Source: Alkalimonas sp.
GTDB taxonomy: Bacteria; Pseudomonadota; Gammaproteobacteria; Enterobacterales; Alteromonadaceae
Length of the DNA: 40,930 nucleotides
Assembly (NCBI GenBank): GCA_020831935.1
Contig: JAFIFR010000004.1
Location: 1 to 40,930, forward strand
Direction of reading: 5' to 3'
Part shown: positions 1 through 8,287 of the stretch, piece by piece
How the letters are laid out: the number at the start of each line of letters is the position of its first letter
Position numbering within the stretch: the first letter of the stretch is position 1
Notes under the pieces: model-generated
Databases searched by the model: none
What the model was told of the DNA's origin: nothing
The model's input: only the letters and a program-made list of their open reading frames with translations
Translations under genes and position numbers: made by a program

Positions 1-24
1 AATCCTAAACTACTGAAGCATGCT

Positions 25-462
25 ATGTCTGATCACAACGCCGAACTTCGCAAAGCGGGCCTGAAAGTTACCCTGCCCCGGGTGAAAATCTTAGAGATCC
101 TGCAAGATCCCAACAATCAGCATATCAGTGCCGAAGATGTTTATAAGCTGCTGCTGGAGTCCGGTGAAGACATTGGTCTGGCCACTGTGTACCGGGTTCT
201 GAACCAGTTTGATGATGCGGGCATCTTAACCCGCCATCATTTTGAAGGCGGCAAGTCGGTGTTTGAGCTTACCGGAAATAGTCATCACGATCACTTGGTC
301 TGTTTAAACTGCGGCCGGGTGATTGAGTTTGAAGACGACACCATTGAGCGTAAACAGCTGGAGATTGCCAGCAAAAATGGCCTTAAACTGACCAATCACA
401 GTTTGTACCTCTATGGCGAGTGCGAACAAAAAAATAATTGCCCGCACAATAGCGACAATTAA
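25..462 (+). CDS. fur: Ferric uptake regulator Fur
   Basis: Fe(II)-dependent transcriptional repressor of iron acquisition genes; acts as a cytoplasmic DNA-binding dimer. The 145-residue protein has the family's usual length (about 148 in E. coli). It shows the winged-helix signature GLATVYRVLNQFDDAGI around residues 51-67, the metal-binding HHDH at 87-90 and the CLNC cysteine pair at 93-96. The start ATG is preceded by GAAG; only 24 bases of upstream sequence are in the window, so its promoter cannot be judged. It is followed by a possible hairpin terminator and then by convergent polysaccharide genes, so it is probably monocistronic. Identification is secure from the motifs. Confidence 0.97.
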   Translation: MSDHNAELRKAGLKVTLPRVKILEILQDPNNQHISAEDVYKLLLESGEDIGLATVYRVLNQFDDAGILTRHHFEGGKSVFELTGNSHHDHLVCLNCGRVIEFEDDTIERKQLEIASKNGLKLTNHSLYLYGECEQKNNCPHNSDN

Positions 463-478
463 GCATCCACCAACAACC

Positions 479-503
479 AGGCCTTATTGCTCTGAGGCCT
501 TTT
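479..503 (+). terminator. Possible rho-independent terminator of fur
   Basis: AGGCCT is repeated at 479-484 and 495-500. Being self-complementary, it can form a 6-bp stem with a 10-nt loop, followed by a short T run. It lies 17 bases after the fur stop and overlaps the last codons of the convergent gene. The stem is short and the T run has only four Ts, so this is a moderate call. Confidence 0.45.
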
Positions 504-1200
504 CAGTTTCTTGCTGCCAGCTGTACCAGCCTCGGCTTAACCGATAACTGGCATAACTAAACCACTCGCCGCTTAACTTGGCAAAAAAGTCATAGTTGCT
601 TAAATTCACCGTCAGCCAGCATTGCCAGCGACAAGGCAAAGGGCGATAGCTGCTGGTGGTCGCGGCCGAAAACTCCGCATTCAGTTGATGCAAAGCAATC
701 AGTCGCTGCACCCGCCAGCCATGATGATCACTGCTGATCAGCAAAAGCGGCTGTTGCTGATGAAAGCGCGCCGATAGCTGGTAAAACTCCTGATAGGTGT
801 TGGCGCCGCCATCAAAGCACTCCATGACACCAGCAAAGCCCTGTTGCTGCAAATAAGCAAGGTAAGGACCGCAGTGACGGGTGGTGATCACCACCGGCAT
901 CGGCTCGGCCGCAGTTAGCTGCAACAGGTGGTCCAGGCGGTTCCGGGCGCAAGCCGGAAGCTGTTCAGGGCTACCGCCACAGCCCAACACCACCAGGGTG
1001 CTATTAGACCTTAGCTGGCCATTTTGCAGCAGCTGCAGCTGCCAGTCGCGTACCTGATTGGTAACAAAGCTGTTGCCAAGCAGATAAAACAACAGCCACA
1101 GCAACCAAAGCCCCTTCTTGCGGTAGCAGATGGCCGCCAGCAGCAAGGCATACAAAAACAGATTGTGTGGGTACAGCACCAGCTGAATAAAGTCGGTCAT
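484..1200 (-). CDS. ElyC/SanA/YdcF-like DUF218 protein
   Basis: Membrane-anchored DUF218-family protein of unknown biochemical activity. Relatives (ElyC, SanA, YdcF) influence envelope polysaccharide and undecaprenyl-carrier metabolism. The N-terminus carries two hydrophobic segments (about residues 12-25 and 31-47). Family landmarks follow: LVVLGCGG near residue 70, the ANTYQEF motif and the LLLISSDHHGWRVQR strand-turn that matches the usual VTSxxHxxRA block. It is the last gene of the leftward polysaccharide operon; its ATG overlaps the stop of the upstream Wzy-like gene (ATGA). The operon context supports a role in polysaccharide or lipid-carrier homeostasis. The exact function is inferred only. 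Confidence 0.75.
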   Translation of the reverse strand: MTDFIQLVLYPHNLFLYALLLAAICYRKKGLWLLWLLFYLLGNSFVTNQVRDWQLQLLQNGQLRSNSTLVVLGCGGSPEQLPACARNRLDHLLQLTAAEPMPVVITTRHCGPYLAYLQQQGFAGVMECFDGGANTYQEFYQLSARFHQQQPLLLISSDHHGWRVQRLIALHQLNAEFSAATTSSYRPLPCRWQCWLTVNLSNYDFFAKLSGEWFSYASYRLSRGWYSWQQETEKASEQ

Positions 1201-2516
1201 AAGTCTGTCCTCGGGCCCGCCTTTAGGGTGGCCTGCAAAGACGCATCGGAGCTGTAAGCCGAGTTAGAGCCAGATGCCTGGGCCAGCAACCAACCACACC
1301 AGGCACCCCAGGGCAACCAGAGTATGCCTGAGGTTAGCACATGGCCGACCAAAACTGCCAGCAGCAGCAAAAGACCGTTGAGCAGCAGCAAAACCCGCCC
1401 TGTTGCAAGACGACGTTGATGCCAGCACAGCCGCAGCAACCAGCCAAACCAGCCAACTGCAAATACCAGCGCCGGCAGGCCAAAGAAAATAGCCAAATCA
1501 ACCAGGTCGGATTCAACAAAGTACTTCTTTTGGTAGAGCGCAATGCCAGCCTGACCGACACCTAACAGCCAATGCCAGGGTGCATACTGCTCTGTCAGCA
1601 ACTGCAGGTTTTGCTGCAGATACAGCTCGCGTGACGACAGCAACAAACCGAGCAGCCCCCGCTCCTGCCATACCCAGAGTAACTTTTGGTGCAGACCAAG
1701 TGCGACCAAGAACGGCTCCAGCCAGAAGGGACTGCTAAGCAGAAGCACCAGAGCAAACAATACCAGCACCAGTGCCGAGCGCCGTCGCATCGACGCTGTC
1801 AGATGCAACCAAGGGATCAGCACCGTCAAAAGCACAACCCCCAACAGCGCAGTTTTGGTGAGCAGTTGCGCCGCACAAAACAAAGCCAGCAGCACCACCA
1901 GTAGAAAGAGAAACTGATTGTCAGGCCAGCTCCGGTGCAACAGATAAGCGGTCAAAACCAGCAATAAGGCCGACAACTCATTGGCCGATACAAAAAATCC
2001 GCTGCTGCCAAGCGCGGCCAGCTCAATGTCTTCCATCGGACTGTAGGCCGCGTAACCAAAACCGGAAAAGCCCAGCAGTAAATTCAGTACCAGCACAGTG
2101 GCAAACAGCAGCATCAATGCCTGCAGCACCCGTTTAGCCTGCTCTGGCGCCCCCTGGCTAAAGCGGTAGAATGCAAGCAGCGCCACTAAGGGCGCCAGCA
2201 ACTTGGCTATCAAGCTGACTTCGGCCAGCAAAGACAAGCCGGGCTCAAGCATCCAGTGGGTTAGCAAGGGCCCTGCCATCATACAAAGTGCCAAAGCCAG
2301 CAGTGCCAGCACCACCCTAAAATCGGTTACGCGTAACAGGGCAAGCATGGCCAGCAGCACCGCGGATTTTACCGCCTGAGCGACCGGCGGCCCGCTCAGC
2401 CCCAGGCTTAGGGCGGCACCTTGCAGCATATCCAGCAACAAGGTGCAGGCAGCCAGCATAAAGAGCCCGGCCCAAATCCGGGGAGAAGCCTGCGGCAATA
2501 GCGTCATACTAGTCAA
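1197..2516 (-). CDS. O-antigen polymerase/ligase-like membrane protein
   Basis: Very hydrophobic 439-residue protein with roughly ten to twelve membrane segments and a larger polar loop in the second half (about residues 260-330, containing LLSSRELYLQQNLQLL). This is the general architecture of Wzy polymerases and WaaL O-antigen ligases. No motif lets me separate polymerase from ligase. It overlaps the upstream glycosyltransferase by 8 bases and the downstream DUF218 gene by ATGA, so it is translated as part of the polysaccharide operon. The predicted job is to polymerise or transfer the lipid-linked repeat unit at the periplasmic face of the inner membrane. Confidence 0.75.
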   Translation of the reverse strand: MTSMTLLPQASPRIWAGLFMLAACTLLLDMLQGAALSLGLSGPPVAQAVKSAVLLAMLALLRVTDFRVVLALLALALCMMAGPLLTHWMLEPGLSLLAEVSLIAKLLAPLVALLAFYRFSQGAPEQAKRVLQALMLLFATVLVLNLLLGFSGFGYAAYSPMEDIELAALGSSGFFVSANELSALLLVLTAYLLHRSWPDNQFLFLLVVLLALFCAAQLLTKTALLGVVLLTVLIPWLHLTASMRRRSALVLVLFALVLLLSSPFWLEPFLVALGLHQKLLWVWQERGLLGLLLSSRELYLQQNLQLLTEQYAPWHWLLGVGQAGIALYQKKYFVESDLVDLAIFFGLPALVFAVGWFGWLLRLCWHQRRLATGRVLLLLNGLLLLLAVLVGHVLTSGILWLPWGAWCGWLLAQASGSNSAYSSDASLQATLKAGPRTDL

Positions 2517-3399
2517 ACAACCCTCGCCAGCCTTTTTGCAGCCACTTTAATCGCAAACGACTAAGCCAGGCAAATTTCTGCTTCAGATAGTAGCGCAGCT
2601 TCAGGCCTTGCAGTCCAAAACGCCAGCTTCGCAGCAACTGCCAAAGTGACATTGGCAATAGCTGCATGCTGTGACGATAAAACGCCTGATTGTGTAGGTT
2701 GCGTGCCGTCATTAAAGCCCGGTGCTTGGCAACAAAATCGTCGTGCGCCTGCAGCCGTTTCGGTGAGCCACTGATCCGCCCTGCTTCATGCCCTGCATTG
2801 ACCTGATAACTGATATGACCAATACGCCTTGCCGGGCCAAAACGCGCCACCAACCGCACCCACATATCGTAATCCTGGAAGGCGGCCAGCTGGGTATCAA
2901 AGCCTCCCAGCGCGCGCATTGAAGCCGTCGGCACCAGCGCCTGATTGGACAAGGTATGCAGGTCCAGCAGTTGCTCCAGTTCAATGACCGCGTCGCTGGC
3001 AAAACAAGCTTTGCTGGCGGTGCCATAATGCCAAAGATAGCCGGAACAGACCATGGCATCAGCGGTTTGATAAGCCGCCATCAGGCTGGATAAACGATCC
3101 GGGTAAAACACGTCGTCATCATCCAGCCCGGTCACAAAGTCCCCATTGGCGGCAGCTATGGCGGTATTGCGGGCAGCGCAGGCTCCCTGACTTTGGGGAT
3201 GGCGCAACAAACGCACTTTGGGCTCGGCAGCGTAACGTTGCTGCAAGAATTCCCAACTGTCATCGGTCGAGCCATCGTCCACCACGATCAACTCAAAATT
3301 CGGGTAATCCTGTGCCAGTACCGAGTCCACCGCAGTTGCCGCCATCTGCTTGCGGTTGTGGGTCGGCATATACACGGTGATCAAGGGGTGCGATGTCAT
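2509..3399 (-). CDS. Family 2 glycosyltransferase
   Basis: Cytoplasmic inverting (GT-A fold) glycosyltransferase adding a sugar to the lipid-linked glycan. It begins LITVYMPTHNRKQMAATAVDS and contains the GT2 signature FELIVVDDGSTDDSWE. The DXD-type GLDDDDVFYPDRL binds the metal-nucleotide sugar, and FQDYDMWVRL lies in the acceptor region. The ORF track starts at 3510, but the ATG at 3399 is preferred. It gives a normal GT2 N-terminus, has GAGGGG upstream and overlaps the previous stop as ATGA. The sugar donor cannot be read from sequence. Confidence 0.88.
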   Translation of the reverse strand: MTSHPLITVYMPTHNRKQMAATAVDSVLAQDYPNFELIVVDDGSTDDSWEFLQQRYAAEPKVRLLRHPQSQGACAARNTAIAAANGDFVTGLDDDDVFYPDRLSSLMAAYQTADAMVCSGYLWHYGTASKACFASDAVIELEQLLDLHTLSNQALVPTASMRALGGFDTQLAAFQDYDMWVRLVARFGPARRIGHISYQVNAGHEAGRISGSPKRLQAHDDFVAKHRALMTARNLHNQAFYRHSMQLLPMSLWQLLRSWRFGLQGLKLRYYLKQKFAWLSRLRLKWLQKGWRGLFD

Positions 3400-4121
3400 A
3401 GTTTTCCCCTCAGAGCCAGCCACAGGTAGTTGAGCAGTCGTCCCTGCCGACCAAGACGACTGGGCTGTTTGCACAAGCGATAAGCCCACTCCAGGTGCAA
3501 GCGACACCACAAGTCAGGCGCGCGCTTGACCTGACCGGTAAAAACATCAAAACTGCCTCCTACCCCCATAAAAAAACAACCGGGCAACTCAGGTCGTAGC
3601 CGCTCAATCAGCCGCTCCTGCCGGGGCGAACCCATCGCCACCGGAATGACTTTGGCCCCACTTTGCCGGATGTCGGCCAATAATTGCTGTTCATCCTCAA
3701 AGTAACCATCGGTTGCGCCCACCACCGGCACTTGCTGTTGCTGCAACTTGTCGCGTGTTTGTGCCAGCACATTCGCCTTTGCCCCCACCAGATAAACCGG
3801 CACACCAAAGCGGGCACAACGCAGCATCAGTTGCTGCCATAGCTCACAGCCTGGGATCCGTTGCAGTGGCTGTTGCAAACGACGGCGCATCAGCATCACC
3901 ACCCCGATGCCATCGGCATAACGAATGCTGGCGTTGCCCAGCATCCGGGCAACCTCTGGCTCAGCGCGTGCGGCCATCACCTTTTCGGGGTTGATGGCTA
4001 TGGCGGAGCCCGCCAGTACCTGGCCTTCGTGATCGATAATGTGTTCCAACAGCTGCTGCTGATGCTGCCAGGCCCCGACCTCAACCGGGCCGATGCAAAC
4101 AGAAGCAATGGGTGAGTTCAT
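3396..4121 (-). CDS. WecG/TagA/CpsF family glycosyltransferase (GT26)
   Basis: Membrane-associated GT26 transferase that normally adds the second sugar (ManNAc or ManNAcA type) to GlcNAc-PP-undecaprenol. Family blocks are visible: AINPEKVMAA near the N-terminus, IRYADGIGVVMLMRRR, the nucleotide-binding PVYLVGAK, and the C-terminal hallmark VAMGSPRQE followed by GVGGSFDVFTGQVKRAP. The ATG at 4121 (MNSPIASV) gives 241 residues, matching the family. The longer ORF-track start at 4241 lies inside the upstream gene. It is coupled by ATGA to genes on both sides. Together with the divergent WecA-like gene, it suggests a glycan begun on GlcNAc-PP-undecaprenol. Confidence 0.88.
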   Translation of the reverse strand: MNSPIASVCIGPVEVGAWQHQQQLLEHIIDHEGQVLAGSAIAINPEKVMAARAEPEVARMLGNASIRYADGIGVVMLMRRRLQQPLQRIPGCELWQQLMLRCARFGVPVYLVGAKANVLAQTRDKLQQQQVPVVGATDGYFEDEQQLLADIRQSGAKVIPVAMGSPRQERLIERLRPELPGCFFMGVGGSFDVFTGQVKRAPDLWCRLHLEWAYRLCKQPSRLGRQGRLLNYLWLALRGKL

Positions 4122-5179
4122 AGAGTTCCTTGCACAGTATATTGCTGTTGATACAGCTGTTGATAAATTGCCATCAGTTGACTGACCACAACCGGCACTA
4201 GCTGGCTTTGTGCATAGGCTCGGCCGGCTTGTTGCATGCATTGATACTCATCAGCTGGCAAGTGCCAGCAGTGCTCCAGTGCTGCCAGCAGCTCGGATGT
4301 CAGTGCCTCTTCCGATTGCTGCTGGCTGAGAACCCAGCCAAACTGAGGCTGCAGCTGAGCACGGGCACCATCGGTGTCGGTCGCGATCACCGGTGTGTAA
4401 CAAGCCAGCGCTTCCGTCATCACCAGACCAAAAGACTCCTGACGGGACAAGCTCACCAATACTTTGCTTCGTTGATACCATTGCTGCAGCTGTGCCGGCG
4501 TTTGACTGGGCAGCCAGCGCAGACCCGGATACTGTTGCTGCCAGTCGGTAAGCTTGGCCGCTGCCGGCCCCTGACCAATAATGCAAATGGACTTATCCAC
4601 CAACCGAGGCAGGACGCGCTCCAGCCGGTCGAGCCCTTTGTTGCGGTTTAAGGTTCCAACAAAGAGCAAGTCGATGTCTTTGTCCGCAGGGCTCAGCAGC
4701 TGACTGTGTTGGTACTGGCTGGCAATACCGGCCGAGAGTACCGCCGCCTTTTGGGGTTGGCAAAAGAACGCTTGCTGCAACGCAGGACTGGTAAAGATCC
4801 ACTGGGACACCGAGCGTGCGCACCACCGGTAGAGGCGGCCTGCAGGTTGATACTGATAAATATCACTGCCATGGCAGGTCACTACAATACGAACAGAGCG
4901 GTGACGCAACCATTTATACAGCAACGCCAACCAAATGCTCGGGTAATAAAAATGCACATGAAGAATATCAAAACGTTGACGGCAAAAAATATAGCGCCAG
5001 ATAAAGTCAAGCAACCACACCGGGTACTTTAACAGCCGGTTTATACGACTATCGCTGTGCCAACGCATCCAGTGATAGGCGGTTGGGATCGGCAAAGCCT
5101 GTCGCTGTTGCTCGACAAACTGTCCCTGAACCGGCGCTGTTGGCTTCGGCCCCATATTGCTAATCCATAAGATTTGCAT
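4118..5179 (-). CDS. Family 4 glycosyltransferase
   Basis: Retaining GT-B glycosyltransferase, first gene of the leftward polysaccharide operon. The N-terminal domain starts MQILWISNMGPKP and carries HVHFYYP and VVTCHGSDIYQY. The C-terminal nucleotide-sugar domain has LFVGTLNRNKGLDRL and the GT4 EX7E region SRQESFGLVMTEALA. I place the start at the ATG at 5179, because the extra 18 residues of the ORF-track version have no family character. A good ribosome site is not obvious at either start (GGAG lies 14 bases upstream of 5179), so the start is uncertain. It is divergent from the WecA-like gene. Confidence 0.85.
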   Translation of the reverse strand: MQILWISNMGPKPTAPVQGQFVEQQRQALPIPTAYHWMRWHSDSRINRLLKYPVWLLDFIWRYIFCRQRFDILHVHFYYPSIWLALLYKWLRHRSVRIVVTCHGSDIYQYQPAGRLYRWCARSVSQWIFTSPALQQAFFCQPQKAAVLSAGIASQYQHSQLLSPADKDIDLLFVGTLNRNKGLDRLERVLPRLVDKSICIIGQGPAAAKLTDWQQQYPGLRWLPSQTPAQLQQWYQRSKVLVSLSRQESFGLVMTEALACYTPVIATDTDGARAQLQPQFGWVLSQQQSEEALTSELLAALEHCWHLPADEYQCMQQAGRAYAQSQLVPVVVSQLMAIYQQLYQQQYTVQGTL

Positions 5180-5328
5180 CAAGCTTATGACGACTCCAAA
5201 AAAATCAGGTTGTTCAGCGTAGCGCAAGCTCAATGACTGTAAGCTGAATTGGCTTGGTCGCTGCGGCTTTGTCGTCTACCAACTAAAGAGCAGATAGAAC
5301 CGAGTTAGCTTAACAAAAAAGGATGGGT

Positions 5329-6381
5329 ATGTATTCGCTGTTCTGGCCTTTGATCACCGCTTTTGTCATCACAGTCCTCTGTGTGCAGTTGCTGCTGCCA
5401 CTGGCTCCGCGGCTGGGACTGCTGGATATTCCCAAAGGGCGTAAACAACACCGTGGTCAGGTTCCCTTGATTGGTGGTTTATCGGTTTTTAGTGGTGTCA
5501 GCATAGGTTTATTGGTCGCCGATCCCAGCTCCACCATGCATTGGGCTTTTATCGGCTGCGCCTTGATTATTGTGCTGCTTGGCGCGCTGGATGATGCCTT
5601 GGATCTGTCCGTTGGCATTCGCTTACTGGTTCAGACTCTGGTGGCCATCGCCATGATGTGGCTGCTGGACTTGCACCTGGCCCAATTAGGCAACTTATTT
5701 GGGCTTGGAAGCATCGAACTTGGTTGGTTTGGCCCACCGCTGACAGTTCTGGCCGTGATAGCCGCCATCAATGCCTTTAATATGACCGATGGCATCGATG
5801 GATTGGCCGGCAGCCTGAGTGTGCTCACCATGCTGGCACTTAGCTTCTTTATGTTGATGTGGGGACAGCCCGATGATGCCCTGTTACCTTTGTTGATGAT
5901 TGCAGCGCTGCTGCCCTATCTGGCAGCCAACTTACGATGCTTCGGTTTGCCAAAGGTCTTCCTTGGCGATGCCGGCAGCATGCTGATAGGTCTGACGGTG
6001 ATTTGGTTATTGCTGCAAGGCAGCCAAAGCGCTGAGAGCAGCTTTCGTCCTGTGACGGCTTTGTGGATCATCGCCATCCCATTGCTGGACATGGCCGTCA
6101 TCATGATCCGCCGCTTACGCAAAGGCCAGTCGCCTTTTAAGGCCGACCGCGAGCATCTGCATCATATTTCTCTGCGGCTGGGCCTGGCGCCGCGGCAAGC
6201 GCTGCTATTTATTCTGGGTCTGGCAGGGACTGCCGCCAGCCTCGGCGCCCTGGCCGAGTACCTGCTGCTGCCAGAAAGCCTGATGCTGGTACTCTTTTTG
6301 CTGCTGGCGGCAGCTTACTTTATGGTATTGTCCAATGTTTGGCGCATCCTGTCGGCTGTTCGCAAGCGCCGATTGGGTTAG
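5329..6381 (+). CDS. WecA-like undecaprenyl-phosphate GlcNAc-1-phosphate transferase
   Basis: Polytopic inner-membrane enzyme of the MraY/WecA family. It transfers a sugar-1-phosphate from a UDP-sugar to undecaprenyl phosphate, the first step of glycan assembly. About ten or eleven membrane segments are evident. Cytoplasmic loops carry KGRKQHRGQVPLIGG, the Mg-binding GALDDALDLS, FNMTDGIDGLAGS, LGDAGSML and the WecA-type DREHLHHISLRLG. Two in-frame ATGs exist at 5323 and 5329; AGGA sits 5 bases before the second, so 5329 is preferred (350 residues). It diverges from the five-gene glycosyltransferase operon and probably primes its product. Exact sugar specificity is inferred from family only. 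Confidence 0.9.
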   Translation: MYSLFWPLITAFVITVLCVQLLLPLAPRLGLLDIPKGRKQHRGQVPLIGGLSVFSGVSIGLLVADPSSTMHWAFIGCALIIVLLGALDDALDLSVGIRLLVQTLVAIAMMWLLDLHLAQLGNLFGLGSIELGWFGPPLTVLAVIAAINAFNMTDGIDGLAGSLSVLTMLALSFFMLMWGQPDDALLPLLMIAALLPYLAANLRCFGLPKVFLGDAGSMLIGLTVIWLLLQGSQSAESSFRPVTALWIIAIPLLDMAVIMIRRLRKGQSPFKADREHLHHISLRLGLAPRQALLFILGLAGTAASLGALAEYLLLPESLMLVLFLLLAAAYFMVLSNVWRILSAVRKRRLG

Positions 6382-6398
6382 GCCCTAATGACCAGGCT

Positions 6399-7103
6399 CT
6401 AAGCAGCAAAGGCATCCTTTCGACGGTTGTATTCGGCAATCATTGCTTCCATACTGGGCCCATCGTATGGCGATAAATTACTCAGGATCATTCGCTTACG
6501 TCCCTGGCCTATGGTTTTACCCTGACACGCCAGACTGAAATCCAACAAAGCACTGCCTCGGCGGCCGGCAACCTCGAGGCAGGCATCAGCCAGGTCCAGT
6601 TGCGGCAAACACTCAGGCAACTCTGTCAATTCCAGCGTCATGCTCTCGTAAATGACCATCGGGCGCTGCGGGTGAATCATCACCTGTTGAGCCTGCATCA
6701 GTGGGTGCAGGATGTGTGGAAAGTTTTTCCCTGAAAATTGCACATAATCGGTGGCGATGGCCTCAATCAGTGCCATGTCCTTGCTGACCGCCCCTTCTTG
6801 CGTTAAAGACAAATACACCTTGCCTTCGCGGTCACAAATCCGGATTTCGTTGTCGTGCTGCTCGAAGTGCAGCCAGACATCGGCCGCTACCATACCTGAA
6901 AAGGTACAACAAAGCCGTTCACTGATGCCATACTGACTCAGTAACCAGGAGAACATTAAATCACCAGGCACGCAAAAGCGCTTGGCATCTTCATCGTGCA
7001 ATGGATTAAAGTCACCGGCAACTTTTTTGGCAAAGGTACTGCCCTGGTGGCGACTAAAGCAAAACTCGCGGTCCTGTTGTTGGATATAAGGTGCTAAAAA
7101 CAT
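6399..7103 (-). CDS. DUF3581 family protein
   Basis: A 234-residue soluble protein matching my recollection of the marine-gammaproteobacterial DUF3581 family. Marks are FAKKVAGDFNPLHDEDAKRFCVPGDLMFSWLLSQYG near the start and SGMVAADVWLHFEQ. The NPLHDED and PGDL patterns resemble MaoC/hot-dog enzymes, but no biochemical function is known to me. GGAAG lies just upstream of the ATG. The gene converges with the WecA-like gene (17-base gap, no clear terminator) and appears monocistronic. A link to polysaccharide synthesis is not implied. Confidence 0.75.
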   Translation of the reverse strand: MFLAPYIQQQDREFCFSRHQGSTFAKKVAGDFNPLHDEDAKRFCVPGDLMFSWLLSQYGISERLCCTFSGMVAADVWLHFEQHDNEIRICDREGKVYLSLTQEGAVSKDMALIEAIATDYVQFSGKNFPHILHPLMQAQQVMIHPQRPMVIYESMTLELTELPECLPQLDLADACLEVAGRRGSALLDFSLACQGKTIGQGRKRMILSNLSPYDGPSMEAMIAEYNRRKDAFAA

Positions 7104-7263
7104 GCTGCTTCCGATGATTTACTGCAAAAGGTTCATTTTACCCTAATTTTAGCTGTTGTTGGTCTAGCCAGTGCTATTTTTTAAAACTGGCAAGATTTAT
7201 GCTTTTAAGCCATGAAGGGCTCGTGCAGACACGACTGTGCGGTTGACACCAAGAGAGACAAGC

Positions 7264-7758
7264 ATGACGTTGAAAACCAGTCGCCAACACCTGGCGGCCA
7301 TGAAAAAACTAACGCTGGCAGAGCTTGAAGATAAATTGTTAGAGCATCAACAATTGCTGAATGCGCTGCTAAAAGAAAGCGGCATTTTATTGCCCGCTTT
7401 ACTGCAAGCCGATGCCGGCCAGTCATTAAGCAACCCAATCTTTACCGAAGCCCTGAAAGCCTATGCCGAAAAAGAGTATGCCCTGGCAGCAAAAAGTTTT
7501 CGGCGTGCTGCCATGCTCGGCCATGCCAAGGCCCAATATTATTTAGGACTTTTATTTGTGAAGGGTCAGGGAGTACCTGCCTCGTTACGGCATGGCTACT
7601 GTTGGTTGCTGTTGGCTGCGAAAGAACGCGAGCCGGCTGCCATGCAGTTGTTGAAGTCCTTGCAGCAGAGCATGTCGGCGGAACTGATCAAAAAAGCAAC
7701 CGAACTGGCGGCCGATCGTTTTGAAGCCATTGAAGACTGGAAACAACAACACCTCTGA
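7264..7758 (+). CDS. Sel1-like repeat protein
   Basis: 164-residue protein with an N-terminal helical stretch rich in Leu/Glu and a single or paired Sel1/TPR-like repeat. AKAQYYLGLLFVKGQGVPASLRHGYCWLLLAAK contains the typical A-x-YxLG...G.GV..D...A..W...AA pattern (residues about 88-120). Such repeats mediate protein-protein contacts; the partner is unknown. The ORF-track start is a GTG at 7237; the ATG at 7264 seems more natural (MTLKTSRQHL), though neither has a strong ribosome site. It lies upstream of the sulA-like gene, whose SOS boxes separate the two. Confidence 0.65.
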   Translation: MTLKTSRQHLAAMKKLTLAELEDKLLEHQQLLNALLKESGILLPALLQADAGQSLSNPIFTEALKAYAEKEYALAAKSFRRAAMLGHAKAQYYLGLLFVKGQGVPASLRHGYCWLLLAAKEREPAAMQLLKSLQQSMSAELIKKATELAADRFEAIEDWKQQHL

Positions 7759-7789
7759 AAAAGTGCTTGATTTATCACCGCAACCCAAC

Positions 7790-7824
7790 TACTGTATATG
7801 CATACACTGTATAAAACGACAGTT
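7790..7824 (+). promoter_or_regulatory. Two overlapping LexA (SOS) boxes
   Basis: TACTGTATATGCATACACTG at 7790-7809 matches 16 of 20 positions of the E. coli LexA consensus, with one defect in the right CAG. CACTGTATAAAACGACAGTT at 7805-7824 has the perfect CTG-N10-CAG core. The two share 7805-7809 and sit directly upstream of the ribosome site of the sulA-like gene. They should give tight LexA repression and damage induction. The match is seen in the sequence; LexA binding is inferred. Confidence 0.85.
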
Positions 7825-7834
7825 AGGAGCTTGC

Positions 7835-8245
7835 ATGACGACTGCCACGCACAACATTACCAACCCTGCCAACACCCATCAGGCCGGCCTGCATTATTTT
7901 TCGCCTTTGGCAGCCAACGCTCAGCAACATCAACTCAACCGTTTGTTGCAACAACACCAGACATCCAGTGGCTGGACATTGATTCTTGCGCCTGAGACCA
8001 GTTCGTTAAAAGCCTTGGCTGAACTGCAGTATCAACAGCAAAGCCGGGTCCTGGTGATCCACCGCAAACAAATTCAGGATCTGGCCCAGACGTTAAAAAA
8101 AGCCATTCTGGCCGGTACCTGCAGCTGCATTATTAACTTTGCGGAATTAAGGGATTTGCAACAATCGACGGAGTTGGCAGAGCTGGCACAGTGCTGTGGC
8201 TGTCAGGTATACTGCTTTGCCAATCCGGCCAGTCATTGCCACTAA
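7835..8245 (+). CDS. sulA: SulA-like SOS cell-division inhibitor
   Basis: Predicted 136-residue inhibitor of FtsZ polymerisation, made on DNA damage. The evidence is combined. LexA boxes lie immediately upstream, and SulA-like blocks are present: SGWTLILAPETSSLKAL, RVLVIHRKQIQDL, and LKKAILAGTCSCIINFAEL, the usual 'L.aGtcs.vi.W' segment. Sequence identity to E. coli SulA is low, as is usual outside the enterics. The ORF-track start at 7721 overlaps the previous gene; the ATG at 7835 has AGGAG 7 bases upstream and lies after the operators. The gene is not next to lexA, as it is in pseudomonads. The YchJ-like gene follows 42 bases downstream and may be co-induced. Confidence 0.78.
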   Translation: MTTATHNITNPANTHQAGLHYFSPLAANAQQHQLNRLLQQHQTSSGWTLILAPETSSLKALAELQYQQQSRVLVIHRKQIQDLAQTLKKAILAGTCSCIINFAELRDLQQSTELAELAQCCGCQVYCFANPASHCH

Positions 8246-8287
8246 AGCGGGCAATTCACTGCCCCTCACGAATCCAGGAGCTTTGCA

